A stretch of DNA of 43,047 bases, from NCBI GenBank assembly GCA_913057225.1, contig CAJXNT010000007.1, positions 1 to 43,047 on the forward strand. The letters are read 5' to 3'. This document shows, one piece after another, positions 20,601 to 26,933 of the stretch. Position 1 is the first letter of the stretch. Each line of letters begins with the position of its first letter. Made by a program: the position numbers and the translations under genes. The stretch comes from an uncultured Mycoplasmatota bacterium (GTDB lineage: Bacteria > Bacillota_I > Bacilli_A > Izemoplasmatales > Izemoplasmataceae). The notes beneath the pieces were generated by a model that was not told where the DNA came from, ran no database searches, and saw only the letters and a program-made list of their open reading frames with translations.

Positions 20601-22923
20601 GGGGAACAATGGTGACATTCCCGACCAAGCCCCCAACGTTTGAAACGGAGATGTCACTCATAAACTGTGCCTCAATGACACCGTGTTTGATATCCCCATG
20701 TGATACGTGCATTGCGCCTGCGAGCCCACCTAAATCTCCATTAGAAGCAACGATGCCCGAGACCGTCAAATGCGTTGCGTGCAACGATGAGGCGGTCAAT
20801 GTTCCGATGAGACCCGCTTGCGTGAGACTCGAAACGTAAGCATTGGAATGGATGTTCTCGAGCAAGAGGATGTCAGCATTTAAGGTGCCGACTAAGGCAC
20901 CCGCTTGTAAACCAGTCGTCGTGATTGAACTGTTGGTGATAAGGATGTTTTTAAGTGTCAGTGTTCCCGCACCGCTCACTGCCCCAATTAATATTCCAGA
21001 TTTTTCTTGGGATTCGATTTCAATGCTTGATACCGTTAGGTTCTGAATTGTGACATCGCCAGATACAACGCCAAAAAGGCCAACGAATGAGGCCGATGGG
21101 TCCGCGAACGCACCTGAGTGGAGTTGATAATGATTGCCATCAAAACTTCCTGTGAACGGGGCTTCTTGCGTGCCGATGGGGGTGATACTGCCGCCACTGA
21201 TTGCGATATCATTGATGAGAATATAATCTTGATCGAGTCCACCGGTACCACTGTAAAAATAGTCAGTGCCTTCGGCAAAGACGTGCGGTTCATTTGAAGA
21301 TATGGCTGCTAAATCGGCCGCTGTTGCAATCGGAATACGAATGGCATTGCCGGTTTGCAAACGGTTAAAAAGCGAGCCACGCGTTGGTGGAGAATCGTCT
21401 TCTTCTGACATTGAGTGTGCGAGTTGAATACGTCCCAGTCCAAGGTTGAGTTGACCTTTGGTCCCGTCCACACCGTTGACTTCCACCGCAAGGTACATCC
21501 TCAAGGCTTCAGGGGGAATTGTAAAGCTTGGCCCAGTGGCCACAGGTTGATAACTCCGGTTATCGGTGGATAAAAACCATTGGACTTGATAATTGGCTGC
21601 TTCAGGATTGACACTTAATTGAAGGGTTTCACCTACGTACAAAGACCCTAATACCTGTAAAGATGCCAACGATACACAAGGTGCCTGAGCGTCGTATTGA
21701 ATCGCCACCAAAGTTTGGGAGCGAGTCACTAACGTCTCTTTTTCGATGGGTTTGCACTGAGAATCGCCTTCATTGATTAATATGTCATAGGCGTTCAAAG
21801 CGTCAATACCACTGAAGGTTTGAGCATTGACAAGCTCAACTCGATTCAACACTTGCCCACCTTCAGAGATAATCGTGAGGAGTATCGGTTCTTCGGGAGT
21901 TTGAGGCATTATGGGACCCAGCGTCCTTTGAACCGACCCTAGACCCCTCGGAATGCCTGTGGCGGTGATGGTCAGTAAAGCACCAGCCATATCTTCGGTC
22001 AACAGTATGGAAGATCCAGTTCCTTGTTGATTTTGAATGGACCACTCAATGAAAACATCGCGTTGGGTGATAATGTCTAAACGATTTCCCACGACGGCCA
22101 CGCCACTCACAGTAAAGACATCAGCATCCAATTCTTCGCAAGGGCGCCGTTCATCGGCATAAACTGCCATCAGTGTGACCGAGGTCTCAATGGAAGTCGT
22201 TTCGTTAAAAAAATCGTCACAGGCTTGCGATTGGGCATCGATGTATCCTAAAAAGGAAGCATCATCGATGGGAAATAACGCTTCATTGAGGAGGGTTCCA
22301 GGGGTGATGTTTTGGCGGGAAAGAACTGTGTTTATTTCGTCAACCACCGTCAGTGTGACAGGGGTAATTGAATTGGGAATGGTTATTGGGGTGGTTTTCA
22401 CAAATAAATCGGTCGGCGTCTCAACCATCTCTTGATTAAAAGTCTGGGTCATATCTGCGTCGGTATAAATGCCTGAGACTGTTAGTCCAGCGGAAATATA
22501 TGATTGAATGGCATTCAAGGAAAAAGGAGTTTCAATTTGAACACGTTCGCCATTGATGACGACATTGCTGACAGGCTGTCTTACGGTCAGCGTTAACGAA
22601 TCTTGAATGGCACCATTCCGAGCGGATACGATGATTTCAACCGTACCCGCACGTTTTGCAGTGATTTGACCTGCCACCACTTCGGCCACATCCAAATCTG
22701 AACTCATCCACGTTAAAAAAACCGGATTCAAAGAGGATTCATAGGCAATGGATTCTTGCGTGGCCACGTCCATAGTTAACTGATCAGTCGTTAAAGATAA
22801 ATAGTCATTTTCTGATGCGGTTTCACATCCGGTGACCATTCCCATGCTAAGGAATACTATCGCGGCTAAAATGATTGTATTAAAGGACTTTGGGAGGCTC
22901 AAGACTTTTGAATGATAAAGCAT
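14668..22923 (-). CDS. Giant GLUG-repeat surface lipoprotein, 2751 aa
   Basis: Secreted lipoprotein. Basic N-terminus, hydrophobic span 16-30 and lipobox MVTGC with Cys33 for lipid attachment. Residues about 40-115 resemble a Big2 bacterial Ig-like domain (LTTDQLTMDVATQESI...ITAKRAGTVEIIVSA). Residues 120-535 hold further beta-rich modules. From about 537 to 1750 and again from about 1758 to 2745 run two arrays of short beta-strand repeats, each opened by a typical GLUG entry (IGTQEAPFTGSFDGN; IIGDFTGVFFGEGHTL) and built on the motif VGGLIG, seen roughly sixty times by eye. Both arrays end in a similar W-rich segment (SYPYLSW; PYPTLIW). This suggests a duplicated beta-solenoid, probably adhesive or matrix-binding. 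AGGAG lies 10 bases before the ATG. No enzyme motif seen. Confidence 0.85.
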   Translation of the reverse strand: MLYHSKVLSLPKSFNTIILAAIVFLSMGMVTGCETASENDYLSLTTDQLTMDVATQESIAYESSLNPVFLTWMSSDLDVAEVVAGQITAKRAGTVEIIVSARNGAIQDSLTLTVRQPVSNVVINGERVQIETPFSLNAIQSYISAGLTVSGIYTDADMTQTFNQEMVETPTDLFVKTTPITIPNSITPVTLTVVDEINTVLSRQNITPGTLLNEALFPIDDASFLGYIDAQSQACDDFFNETTSIETSVTLMAVYADERRPCEELDADVFTVSGVAVVGNRLDIITQRDVFIEWSIQNQQGTGSSILLTEDMAGALLTITATGIPRGLGSVQRTLGPIMPQTPEEPILLTIISEGGQVLNRVELVNAQTFSGIDALNAYDILINEGDSQCKPIEKETLVTRSQTLVAIQYDAQAPCVSLASLQVLGSLYVGETLQLSVNPEAANYQVQWFLSTDNRSYQPVATGPSFTIPPEALRMYLAVEVNGVDGTKGQLNLGLGRIQLAHSMSEEDDSPPTRGSLFNRLQTGNAIRIPIATAADLAAISSNEPHVFAEGTDYFYSGTGGLDQDYILINDIAISGGSITPIGTQEAPFTGSFDGNHYQLHSGAFADPSASFVGLFGVVSGDVTIQNLTVSSIEIESQEKSGILIGAVSGAGTLTLKNILITNSSITTTGLQAGALVGTLNADILLLENIHSNAYVSSLTQAGLIGTLTASSLHATHLTVSGIVASNGDLGGLAGAMHVSHGDIKHGVIEAQFMSDISVSNVGGLVGNVTIVPHENNLNFESLNVQSSFLFGENIGGLFGSIIASNDVQLSHVEVHGNIYGQIGHVGGVAGNLHVVGTSQIEIYESQILGEIIAPLTVGGIFGHVNQGTHQFQSISVTGIWNSLGDSSQVGGLIGHAQNAQIDLDQIYINLLLQARSIGDQTFHLQNMGGLIGSLEKTHVDLDDSFITSQINHVSSDTAADGSGGLFGRSVQSSHHIQNIDLTFIITSQGIQNGAIGGMFGQLSSGSLRIQQSTQSGLISGASVQRMGGVIGHASGASITITAVEQTLTGFVHSTAGGIIGASFNTDLTLSQSLLTPILFGVSQAPEQLGGFIGHAKSSHLSVSSIQIDGELRNVTMGGLWIGVMDEGRFEATDLSGAMRINEAGSKVGAFGELNAAFVTVSAIDFSHHLIQSPYSTTTYWGGLSGAVHASILFISDMTLTMELDNAQLIGGLAGYSSGSQWTLNDVSNQGSITGSSLFAGGYFGYVTGGSIQLHTVSQNSQVTSDSSAGGLVGALHGALVTGSNITMAGIVNGSTQLGLGFGFVSNSSIQISTASISGSVLGGTANVGGLMGYATGQETLNFTSVTGHVHVSTQALGGGLIGQADNLTIGIDSTQLDVRIQSSGNDIGAFIGRFSDSIGTSELVVINSSITGIITHGGSHVGGLMGGLSGVHHATLHAIQSTVNLSSSGQAHNQVGGLIGYISGASAVVIDDILGLNTISNDANSQDVGGMIGSVDATTVTMTGVIFDGTITAGHRIGGLIGRTGQSGGPETVIAIDQSANHGPISGASRVGGLIGEAHKTIHINQTYNSGTLHATAGDLGGFFGYANGATIQDSYNAGPLHFLTTASDVGGLIGEHNQDTLNINGSYSVGLISGPAHSDLGAFIGKTNQSSSVEFNQGAEARSNYFDAFNTTLNQAVGSGSDASWDLPKAMFAYQLVETTTYADWNIATTTDGSNTWTIQSSSGDFRSYPYLSWQPDALITFSALSLLDDSGFTKITTVAEFKDINNGLSGRYYLGNDLDFSGESFSNSTIIGDFTGVFFGEGHTLKNISLDTSNTGSVHGIFKSYQGPAFENVVFHNVTLESAGDSLGIFGQWNPANPSHISNITVQNITIKAIDGFNVGGLFGTINASHSVTLSNIQISNAYAQGRYQTGLLAGYVTSAFHLENISISGSVYANNPNGGNTEVGGLFGEVRNVSGDVSIHDTNVNVSITSIGSSGKGSNVGGLIGYADTIDRVTLNQITMDGTIDAGNGVGGLIGSSVSITTMSIQSIHMDALDLLGVDNVAGITGKLQNVESFNLNAISATSVAMSANNFVGGLIGIAQNVDTITINESLLRDFKIDAGNKIAGGIGDYSNVRHLNVSQATMNLSLSGISQIGGLIGDGENNAATNITASHLDITIRAHASNSDPRIGGLVGILNPGTGHLATTYLTHITLNAILTSPGDNVGGFLGVVEKADVHISNIASTVSLSGINNVGGIVGLSNGNTLSISNIRVFNSTLSASGNNLGGLIGKETSPTGPTSIENVIFNRVTISGIDAVGGLLGFNEVAQPIIVSNITTTQLTVAGGDKIGGLIGHLNSSGDYSIFNTQMDVILRGNTYIGGLIGDTKQSIDGSLSQTSINVNIEASGAVVGGLIGRIWDGSSAQSANTTFYDTYVTGSIKVDDDALVMVGGLIGEVDNFLTLSLNQVTQHARINVTGAASSAVGGLIGHMQSELGGGENTIFSVKNSVNHAAIHHRNRADVAADVGGLIGEMNDIDHTQIERVQNQGHLAGTFVGGLIGHAHNSDVMNISQAANQGLIDSHNDAGGIIGWVDGVNNLTIAQSSNSGNFDVIYAASTGNGTPDAGGLIAYLDGTVTITDSLNRGNITGDITSGTKDFHVGGLIGRMDSNATVSIQFVYHAGTLNGVVASEKTLYRGLAIGTADGTVTFLIDNVFLAQSSLPLYHGSPTVTDEANARILNAADFSTETYSGWNETIWNLTADPYPTLIWMP
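14680..17655 (-). repeat. GLUG-type repeat array 2
   Basis: About 990 codons of the same type of repeat with roughly 26 VGGLIG-like cores by eye. It opens with a second GLUG entry segment (TTVAEFKDINNGLSGRYYLG) like that of array 1 (TAADLAAISSNEPHVF), which suggests the long half-protein was duplicated or assembled from two modules. Confidence 0.7.
17690..21315 (-). repeat. GLUG-type repeat array 1
   Basis: About 1200 codons of degenerate repeats, each roughly 25-40 residues, ending in a VGGLIG-like core (variants GGLFG, GGMIG, GGVAG, GAFIG). I count about 34 cores by eye. On the DNA level the core often appears as a run of six or seven G on the coding strand. Diverged sequence between cores argues against recent tandem duplication. 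Confidence 0.75.
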
Positions 22924-23000
22924 ATATGAAAGGCTCCTATAATGGTTATATATCCCCTAAATTTTATCATAGTTTTAAATATATCTATTTTTTAAGACCT

Positions 23001-23026
23001 AAAAAAAAGGCGGGATTCCGCCTTTT
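23001..23026 (-). terminator. Intrinsic terminator of the ABC transporter operon
   Basis: Minus strand: AAGGCGG, short loop, CCGCCTT, then T8. It lies 7 bases after the ATPase stop codon and separates this operon from the giant lipoprotein gene. Confidence 0.9.
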
Positions 23027-23032
23027 ATATTT

Positions 23033-23755
23033 TTATGCTAAGTGGGCCAAGAACCGTTTGGCTTTGTCTGAATTGGGCGACTGGAAGAACGCCGCGGCGG
23101 GCCGGTCTTCGATGACTTCACCTTGATCCATAAAGATGATGCGGTCGGCAATTCTTTTCGCAAATTGCATCTCATGGGTGACTAAGATCATGCTCATGTG
23201 TTTTTTGGCCAGCGCACTCATCGTCGCTAAGACTTCCCCCACGTTTTCAGGGTCTAAGGCACTGGTGGGTTCATCAAATAAGATGACTTCAGGATTCATC
23301 GCAAGTGCACGGGCAATGGCCACGCGTTGCTTTTGACCGCCGGAAAGTTGCGACGGTTTCCGGGTGATAAATTCGCTCATGCCCACTTCTTGAAGCGCAG
23401 CGTTGGCGCGGGCGTGACTTTCTTCTTTGGAAAGGTTTAAAACATGCCTGGGGGCGAGGGCACAATTATCCAATGCATTGAGGTGGTCAAACAGATAAAA
23501 GGATTGAAAGACCATCGCAATCCGCTCGCGTATCGATTCTAACACTTTGGGGTCTTCTTTGAGTCGGGTACCTAAGACATCGACCGTGCCCGCTGTGGGC
23601 ACTTCTAAAAAGTTTAAACACCGTAATAGCGTGCTTTTACCGGAACCAGAAGGGCCCATGATCACGGTGATTTCTTGGGGATTAAAGGTGAGATTAATGG
23701 TTTTTAAGACGGCGCCATCGCCGTAGTCTTTGACAAGGTTTTCAACGGTGATCAT
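23033..23755 (-). CDS. Amino-acid ABC transporter ATPase, probably lysine
   Basis: 240 residues, GlnQ/HisP-type ATPase of a polar amino-acid importer. Walker A GPSGSGKST (34-42), Q-loop VFQSFYLF (about 83-90), signature LSGGQKQRVAIARAL (about 137), Walker B VILFDEPTSALDP (about 157), and switch His in VTHEM (about 194) are all intact. It overlaps the permease gene by 4 bases (ATGA) and is the last gene of a three-gene operon ended by a strong terminator. Substrate is inferred as lysine from the riboswitch at the head of the operon; sequence alone only says polar amino acid. Confidence 0.93.
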   Translation of the reverse strand: MITVENLVKDYGDGAVLKTINLTFNPQEITVIMGPSGSGKSTLLRCLNFLEVPTAGTVDVLGTRLKEDPKVLESIRERIAMVFQSFYLFDHLNALDNCALAPRHVLNLSKEESHARANAALQEVGMSEFITRKPSQLSGGQKQRVAIARALAMNPEVILFDEPTSALDPENVGEVLATMSALAKKHMSMILVTHEMQFAKRIADRIIFMDQGEVIEDRPAAAFFQSPNSDKAKRFLAHLA

Positions 23756-24486
23756 ACGAGTCCCTCACTTTGACTGGAAAGCCTCGGGCCTTCTTTACCC
23801 AAAGCGGCCGCCACGCGTTTTAACAGTTCCACGGCGATTAAGACCGTCACGAGATAGATGATCGACACCAAAATAAAGGCTTCGGTGTAGCGATAGGTTG
23901 TTGAGGCAATGGCACGGCCCATGTAAAAGAGTTCGCCCACGCCAATCACACTGAGCACCGCCGTGTCTTTGATGTTGACGATGAGTTCATTGCCGATGGC
24001 GGGGACCATGTTTTTTAGCGCTTGCGGGAGTAAGATTCGGACGTAGGTTTGAAAATGGCTCATTCCTAACGAAAGAGAGGCTTCGGTTTGACCGACATCT
24101 AGGGAGTTAAGCCCGGCTTTTAAGACCTCGGTGAGATAGGCGGCCGTATTTAAACTGACGACAATCAGCCCCGCCGCAAAAAAGCCAATGCGAACGCCCA
24201 TTTGATTGAGCCCATAGTAAAAAACCATCGCTTGCACCAGCATCGGTGTGCCCCGAAAAAAGGCCACGTACATTTTTGATAATCTCGCACTGGTGTGTTT
24301 GATCGCCCGCGTGATAAAGGGTTCGCCTGGCATCACATGAAACGATTGAACCGTGATCAGGATGAGGGCGATGAACAAGCCAAAAATCGTGCCTAAAAAC
24401 GCCAAAAGAAGGGTTGATTGCAACCCTTCTAACAGCAATGGATATCCGTTTACAAAAAGCGTCCATAAACGGGATAGAAAACTCAT
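23752..24486 (-). CDS. Amino-acid ABC transporter permease, probably lysine
   Basis: 244 residues, HisM/GlnP-type inner-membrane permease with about five hydrophobic spans. The cytoplasmic EAA loop EASLSLGMSHFQTYVRILLPQA (about 134-155) that contacts the ATPase is visible, as is the N-terminal LLEGLQSTLLLAFLGT typical of this family. It overlaps the binding-protein gene and the ATPase gene by 4 bases each, so the three proteins are translated in a coupled way. It is expected to work as a homodimer because only one permease gene is present. Confidence 0.93.
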   Translation of the reverse strand: MSFLSRLWTLFVNGYPLLLEGLQSTLLLAFLGTIFGLFIALILITVQSFHVMPGEPFITRAIKHTSARLSKMYVAFFRGTPMLVQAMVFYYGLNQMGVRIGFFAAGLIVVSLNTAAYLTEVLKAGLNSLDVGQTEASLSLGMSHFQTYVRILLPQALKNMVPAIGNELIVNIKDTAVLSVIGVGELFYMGRAIASTTYRYTEAFILVSIIYLVTVLIAVELLKRVAAALGKEGPRLSSQSEGLV

Positions 24487-25283
24487 GAGGATGGTTGGTT
24501 TTCTAAGGCTTCCGTCATCAACTGATTGCGGTCAGCATCGCTGAGGCCCGCTAAGATCGTGTTGATTTCATCGCGCAGATCGGTTTCATCCAAGCGGACG
24601 GCCACACTGGTGGTAACGTCGGATTCATTGAGTTCAAACCCGTTGGCCCCTAAATTCACAATCGAAAGATCGGGGTTAGACGCAACGATGGATGTGGCCA
24701 CCGGGAGTTCGGCGATGAGGGCATCGGCAATCCCGGAAGCCACTTGCGCGACCAAGGATGGGTAATCATTCAACGGATCGAGTCGGTTGACCTCTGGGAT
24801 TTGTAAGATGAGATCGTGTTGCAGCGTGCCCAGTTGAGCAATCACATCTTGCCCGGAAAAATCTTCTAAGCGAGTGGCACTCACGAGCGTGGAATCACTG
24901 GCCACGACCAAGACTTGTTCACTTCGGAAGTAAGGATCGGAAAAACTCACGACTTCCGCGCGTTCTGCTGTCGGGCTCATGCCGGCGATAATGGCATCGA
25001 TGGTGCCACTGGTGAGCGCAGGGATGAGGCCATCCCAATCGATTTTACGGACGACGAGTTCCCGGCCTAAGCCTTCGGCGATCAAGCGAGCCATTTCCAC
25101 GTCATAGCCATCGCAATAGGCATCGACGCCGTCAATGGGTTCGCCACTGGTTTCTGAGGTGGTCCAGTTATAGGGGGCGTAGTTGCATTCCATCCCCACC
25201 ACAAAGGGGTCGCTGCTTTCGCCGCAAGCGGCGAGAATAAGACTGGTGCTGATGATGCTTAAAAACAGTAATGCTCTTTTCAT
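24483..25283 (-). CDS. Substrate-binding lipoprotein, probably lysine
   Basis: 266 residues, family 3 extracellular solute-binding protein. The N-terminus MKRALLFLSIISTSLILAAC has a lipobox LAAC with Cys20, so it is anchored on the outer face of the membrane. The SBP-3 pattern is clear: VGMECNYAPYNW, GYDVEMARLIAEGLG, DWDGLIPALTSGTIDAIIAGMSPTAERAEVVSFSDPY. The start at 25283 is chosen because GGAGG lies 6 bases upstream; the longer open frame to 25334 begins inside the riboswitch terminator and cannot be right. First gene of the operon, controlled by a lysine riboswitch. Confidence 0.93.
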   Translation of the reverse strand: MKRALLFLSIISTSLILAACGESSDPFVVGMECNYAPYNWTTSETSGEPIDGVDAYCDGYDVEMARLIAEGLGRELVVRKIDWDGLIPALTSGTIDAIIAGMSPTAERAEVVSFSDPYFRSEQVLVVASDSTLVSATRLEDFSGQDVIAQLGTLQHDLILQIPEVNRLDPLNDYPSLVAQVASGIADALIAELPVATSIVASNPDLSIVNLGANGFELNESDVTTSVAVRLDETDLRDEINTILAGLSDADRNQLMTEALENQPSS

Positions 25284-25310
25284 TTGGTTCCTCCATGACA
25301 GATAGTTCAT

Positions 25311-25337
25311 AAAAAAAAGCGTCACGGCGGACACTCA
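25311..25337 (-). terminator. Riboswitch-controlled terminator
   Basis: On the minus strand GAGTGTC pairs with GACGCTT around a CGCCGT loop and is followed by T8, just before the ribosome site of the binding-protein gene. The same GAGTGTC can instead pair with GGCGCT upstream in the antiterminator (25332-25361). Confidence 0.85.
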
Positions 25338-25361
25338 ATCAAATTACGTTTGATTAGCGCC
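25331..25361 (-). promoter_or_regulatory. Antiterminator stem of lysine riboswitch
   Basis: GGCGCTAATCAAA, a CGTAA loop, then TTTGATT-G-AGTGTC form a 13-pair stem (three G-U pairs, one bulged G). It takes up both the 3' strand of riboswitch helix P1 and the 5' strand of the terminator, so it is exclusive with both. This gives the standard logic: lysine present, P1 forms, terminator on. Confidence 0.75.
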
Positions 25362-25510
25362 TCTACCGAAGTAGGAGTCTTACACGTATTTCATGCAAGC
25401 CCATGATCGATTCATGCCTGAATGGATCATTCGGCGATGATTGCCTTTCCTTAAGTTCAAAGCCTGCCGGCTCCCTTAAGTACTCATCTGCATCGCAGCC
25501 TCTAAATATT
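25355..25510 (-). promoter_or_regulatory. Lysine riboswitch (L box)
   Basis: The minus strand matches the L-box core: AGAGGCTGCG at the 5' side, GAGTACTTAAGG, GGAAAGG followed by TCGCCGAA, GGGCTTGCATGAAATACGTG, TAAGACT, and a P5 hairpin CTAC-TTCG-GTAG before AGAGGCGCT. Helix P2 (CTTAAG/CTTAAG) and P3 (TGATC-ATTCA/TGAAT-GATCA) are visible. L boxes bind lysine and normally switch off lysine synthesis or uptake genes. Here the element precedes an amino-acid ABC importer, which makes lysine the likely cargo. Confidence 0.93.
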
Positions 25511-25526
25511 TTTTTATGATACGCAT

Positions 25527-25555
25527 ACTTTACACAAGATGTGACACGGTGTCAA
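25527..25555 (-). promoter_or_regulatory. Promoter of lysine riboswitch operon
   Basis: TTGACA (25550-25555), 17-base spacer, TAAAGT (25527-25532) on the minus strand. The start would fall near 25520, about ten bases before the riboswitch. Confidence 0.75.
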
Positions 25556-25564
25556 CATCCTCGC

Positions 25565-25606
25565 AAAAAAAAGATGGAGAAAGCGTTTTACTTCGCTTGC
25601 TCCATC
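25565..25606 (-). terminator. Intrinsic terminator of yneF
   Basis: GATGGAG...AGCG, loop, CGCT..CTCCATC, then T8 on the minus strand. The 5' arm overlaps the last codons and stop of yneF. Confidence 0.9.
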
Positions 25607-25809
25607 GATTTCATGACTTGTCTCACTTGTTTTTCTGAGGGTTTACGCCCCATTTGTGTCAGCATGGCACGCACCATTTTTTCATTGACGGGGGGATTTT
25701 TTTCCAAGTAGCGTTTGAAGATAAACTGAGAAATGAAATACCCAGCCACAGCTCCCGCAATGAGTGCCAACACCAAATAAATGATAAATGCGAATACTCC
25801 GATAGTCAT
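25588..25809 (-). CDS. yneF: UPF0154 family membrane protein, YneF-like
   Basis: 73 residues. One N-terminal membrane span (residues about 5-30) and the conserved UPF0154 tail YLEKNPPVNEKMVRAMLTQMGRKPSEKQVRQVMKSM (given here in parts: KNPPVNEKM, MGRKPSEKQVR). The function of the family is not established. GAGGTG lies upstream of the ATG at 25809. It is a single-gene unit with its own terminator, divergent from the ferredoxin gene. Confidence 0.88.
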   Translation of the reverse strand: MTIGVFAFIIYLVLALIAGAVAGYFISQFIFKRYLEKNPPVNEKMVRAMLTQMGRKPSEKQVRQVMKSMEQAK

Positions 25810-25887
25810 ATCTCTTCACCTCTTTATTAAGTCTATATGAATTCTGGCATTCTGGCAAGCCATCGTGCCAGTTTAGAAAGTTTTTAA

Positions 25888-26130
<243 letters not shown>

Positions 26131-26135
26131 GAAAG

Positions 26136-26164
26136 ACGCTTGACCTCGGTCAAGCGTTTTTTTT
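26136..26164 (+). terminator. Intrinsic terminator of ferredoxin gene
   Basis: ACGCTTGAC, loop CTCG, GTCAAGCGT, T8. It lies between the convergent ferredoxin and nif3 genes and may also help end the long minus-strand operon, though its T run on that side is weak. Confidence 0.9.
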
Positions 26165-26933
26165 AAATATTTTGAAAGGGAAATGCCTCGTCACTGAGCG
26201 ACACGGCCACGCCTAAGGCTTCTAAATGCGGTTTTAAATCGGCTTTAAACACCCATTCGGTGAAATGGCCCATGTCGATGGCCGTAAGCTTCGCGGCGCG
26301 TAAATCTAAAGCGTCGTGGTGTTTGATGTCGCCGGTGATAAAGACATCGGCTTTTTTATTCAGTGCGTACGCATAATCCGAAACACCCGAACCACTGGAG
26401 AGGGCGACGGTTGATACTTCATGGGTCAACGGGTGATCGGTGATAAGGCGCACATGGGGAACGTTGAAGACATTTTTGATGCGTGCGGCCAAGGCTTCAA
26501 GCGACTGCGGCGTGATGCGGCCGATGCGGCCAATCCCATGACCGGGCGCGTCTTCATTGAGCACTTGAACATCACTTAACCCCAGCATATCGGCCATCAC
26601 GCCGTTCATGCCCGGCATGCCGGTGTCGTAGTTGGTATGGGCCGCGTACACGGTGATCTCATGGGTGATTAACGTTTGGATGATGATGCCTTGTGGGCGG
26701 GAGACATCCAAGGTTTCTAAGGGATGAAACAATAACGGATGATGGGCCACGATCATTTCAGCCCCCGCTTGGATGGCTTGATGAACGACCTCTAAAGTGA
26801 CATCCAGGGTTAATAAAACCCGGGTGACTGGGCGGTTTAGATCGCCGACTTGTAAGCCCACATGATCCCATTCAAAGGCATCTTCCAGTGGATAGTGGTC
26901 CGCAAAATAGCGATGGATCTCATGTCCAGTCAT
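26163..26933 (-). CDS. Nif3-like dinuclear metal protein
   Basis: 256 residues, Nif3/YqfO family (DUF34), hexameric protein with a dinuclear metal site; reported links to GTP cyclohydrolase-like activity and metal handling are not decisive. Metal-binding motifs visible are IVAHHPLLFHPL (about 60-71), HTNYD (about 96-100) and the C-terminal GDIKHHDALDL with DMGHFTEW. It is the short form without the central PII-like insertion. GGAG precedes the ATG at 26933, which lies 14 bases inside the end of trmK. Last gene of the phoH-to-nif3 operon; trmK-nif3 pairing is common in Firmicutes. Confidence 0.92.
   Translation of the reverse strand: MTGHEIHRYFADHYPLEDAFEWDHVGLQVGDLNRPVTRVLLTLDVTLEVVHQAIQAGAEMIVAHHPLLFHPLETLDVSRPQGIIIQTLITHEITVYAAHTNYDTGMPGMNGVMADMLGLSDVQVLNEDAPGHGIGRIGRITPQSLEALAARIKNVFNVPHVRLITDHPLTHEVSTVALSSGSGVSDYAYALNKKADVFITGDIKHHDALDLRAAKLTAIDMGHFTEWVFKADLKPHLEALGVAVSLSDEAFPFQNI

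Noticed and set aside
14668-22923. CRISPR array or tandem DNA repeat
   Set aside because: The repeats are degenerate, in one open reading frame, and recur at protein level (VGGLIG); there are no identical repeats with unique spacers.
25284-25334. N-terminal extension of the lysine-binding protein
   Set aside because: It would be translated from the terminator hairpin and would hide the signal peptide; the internal ATG at 25283 has a strong ribosome site.
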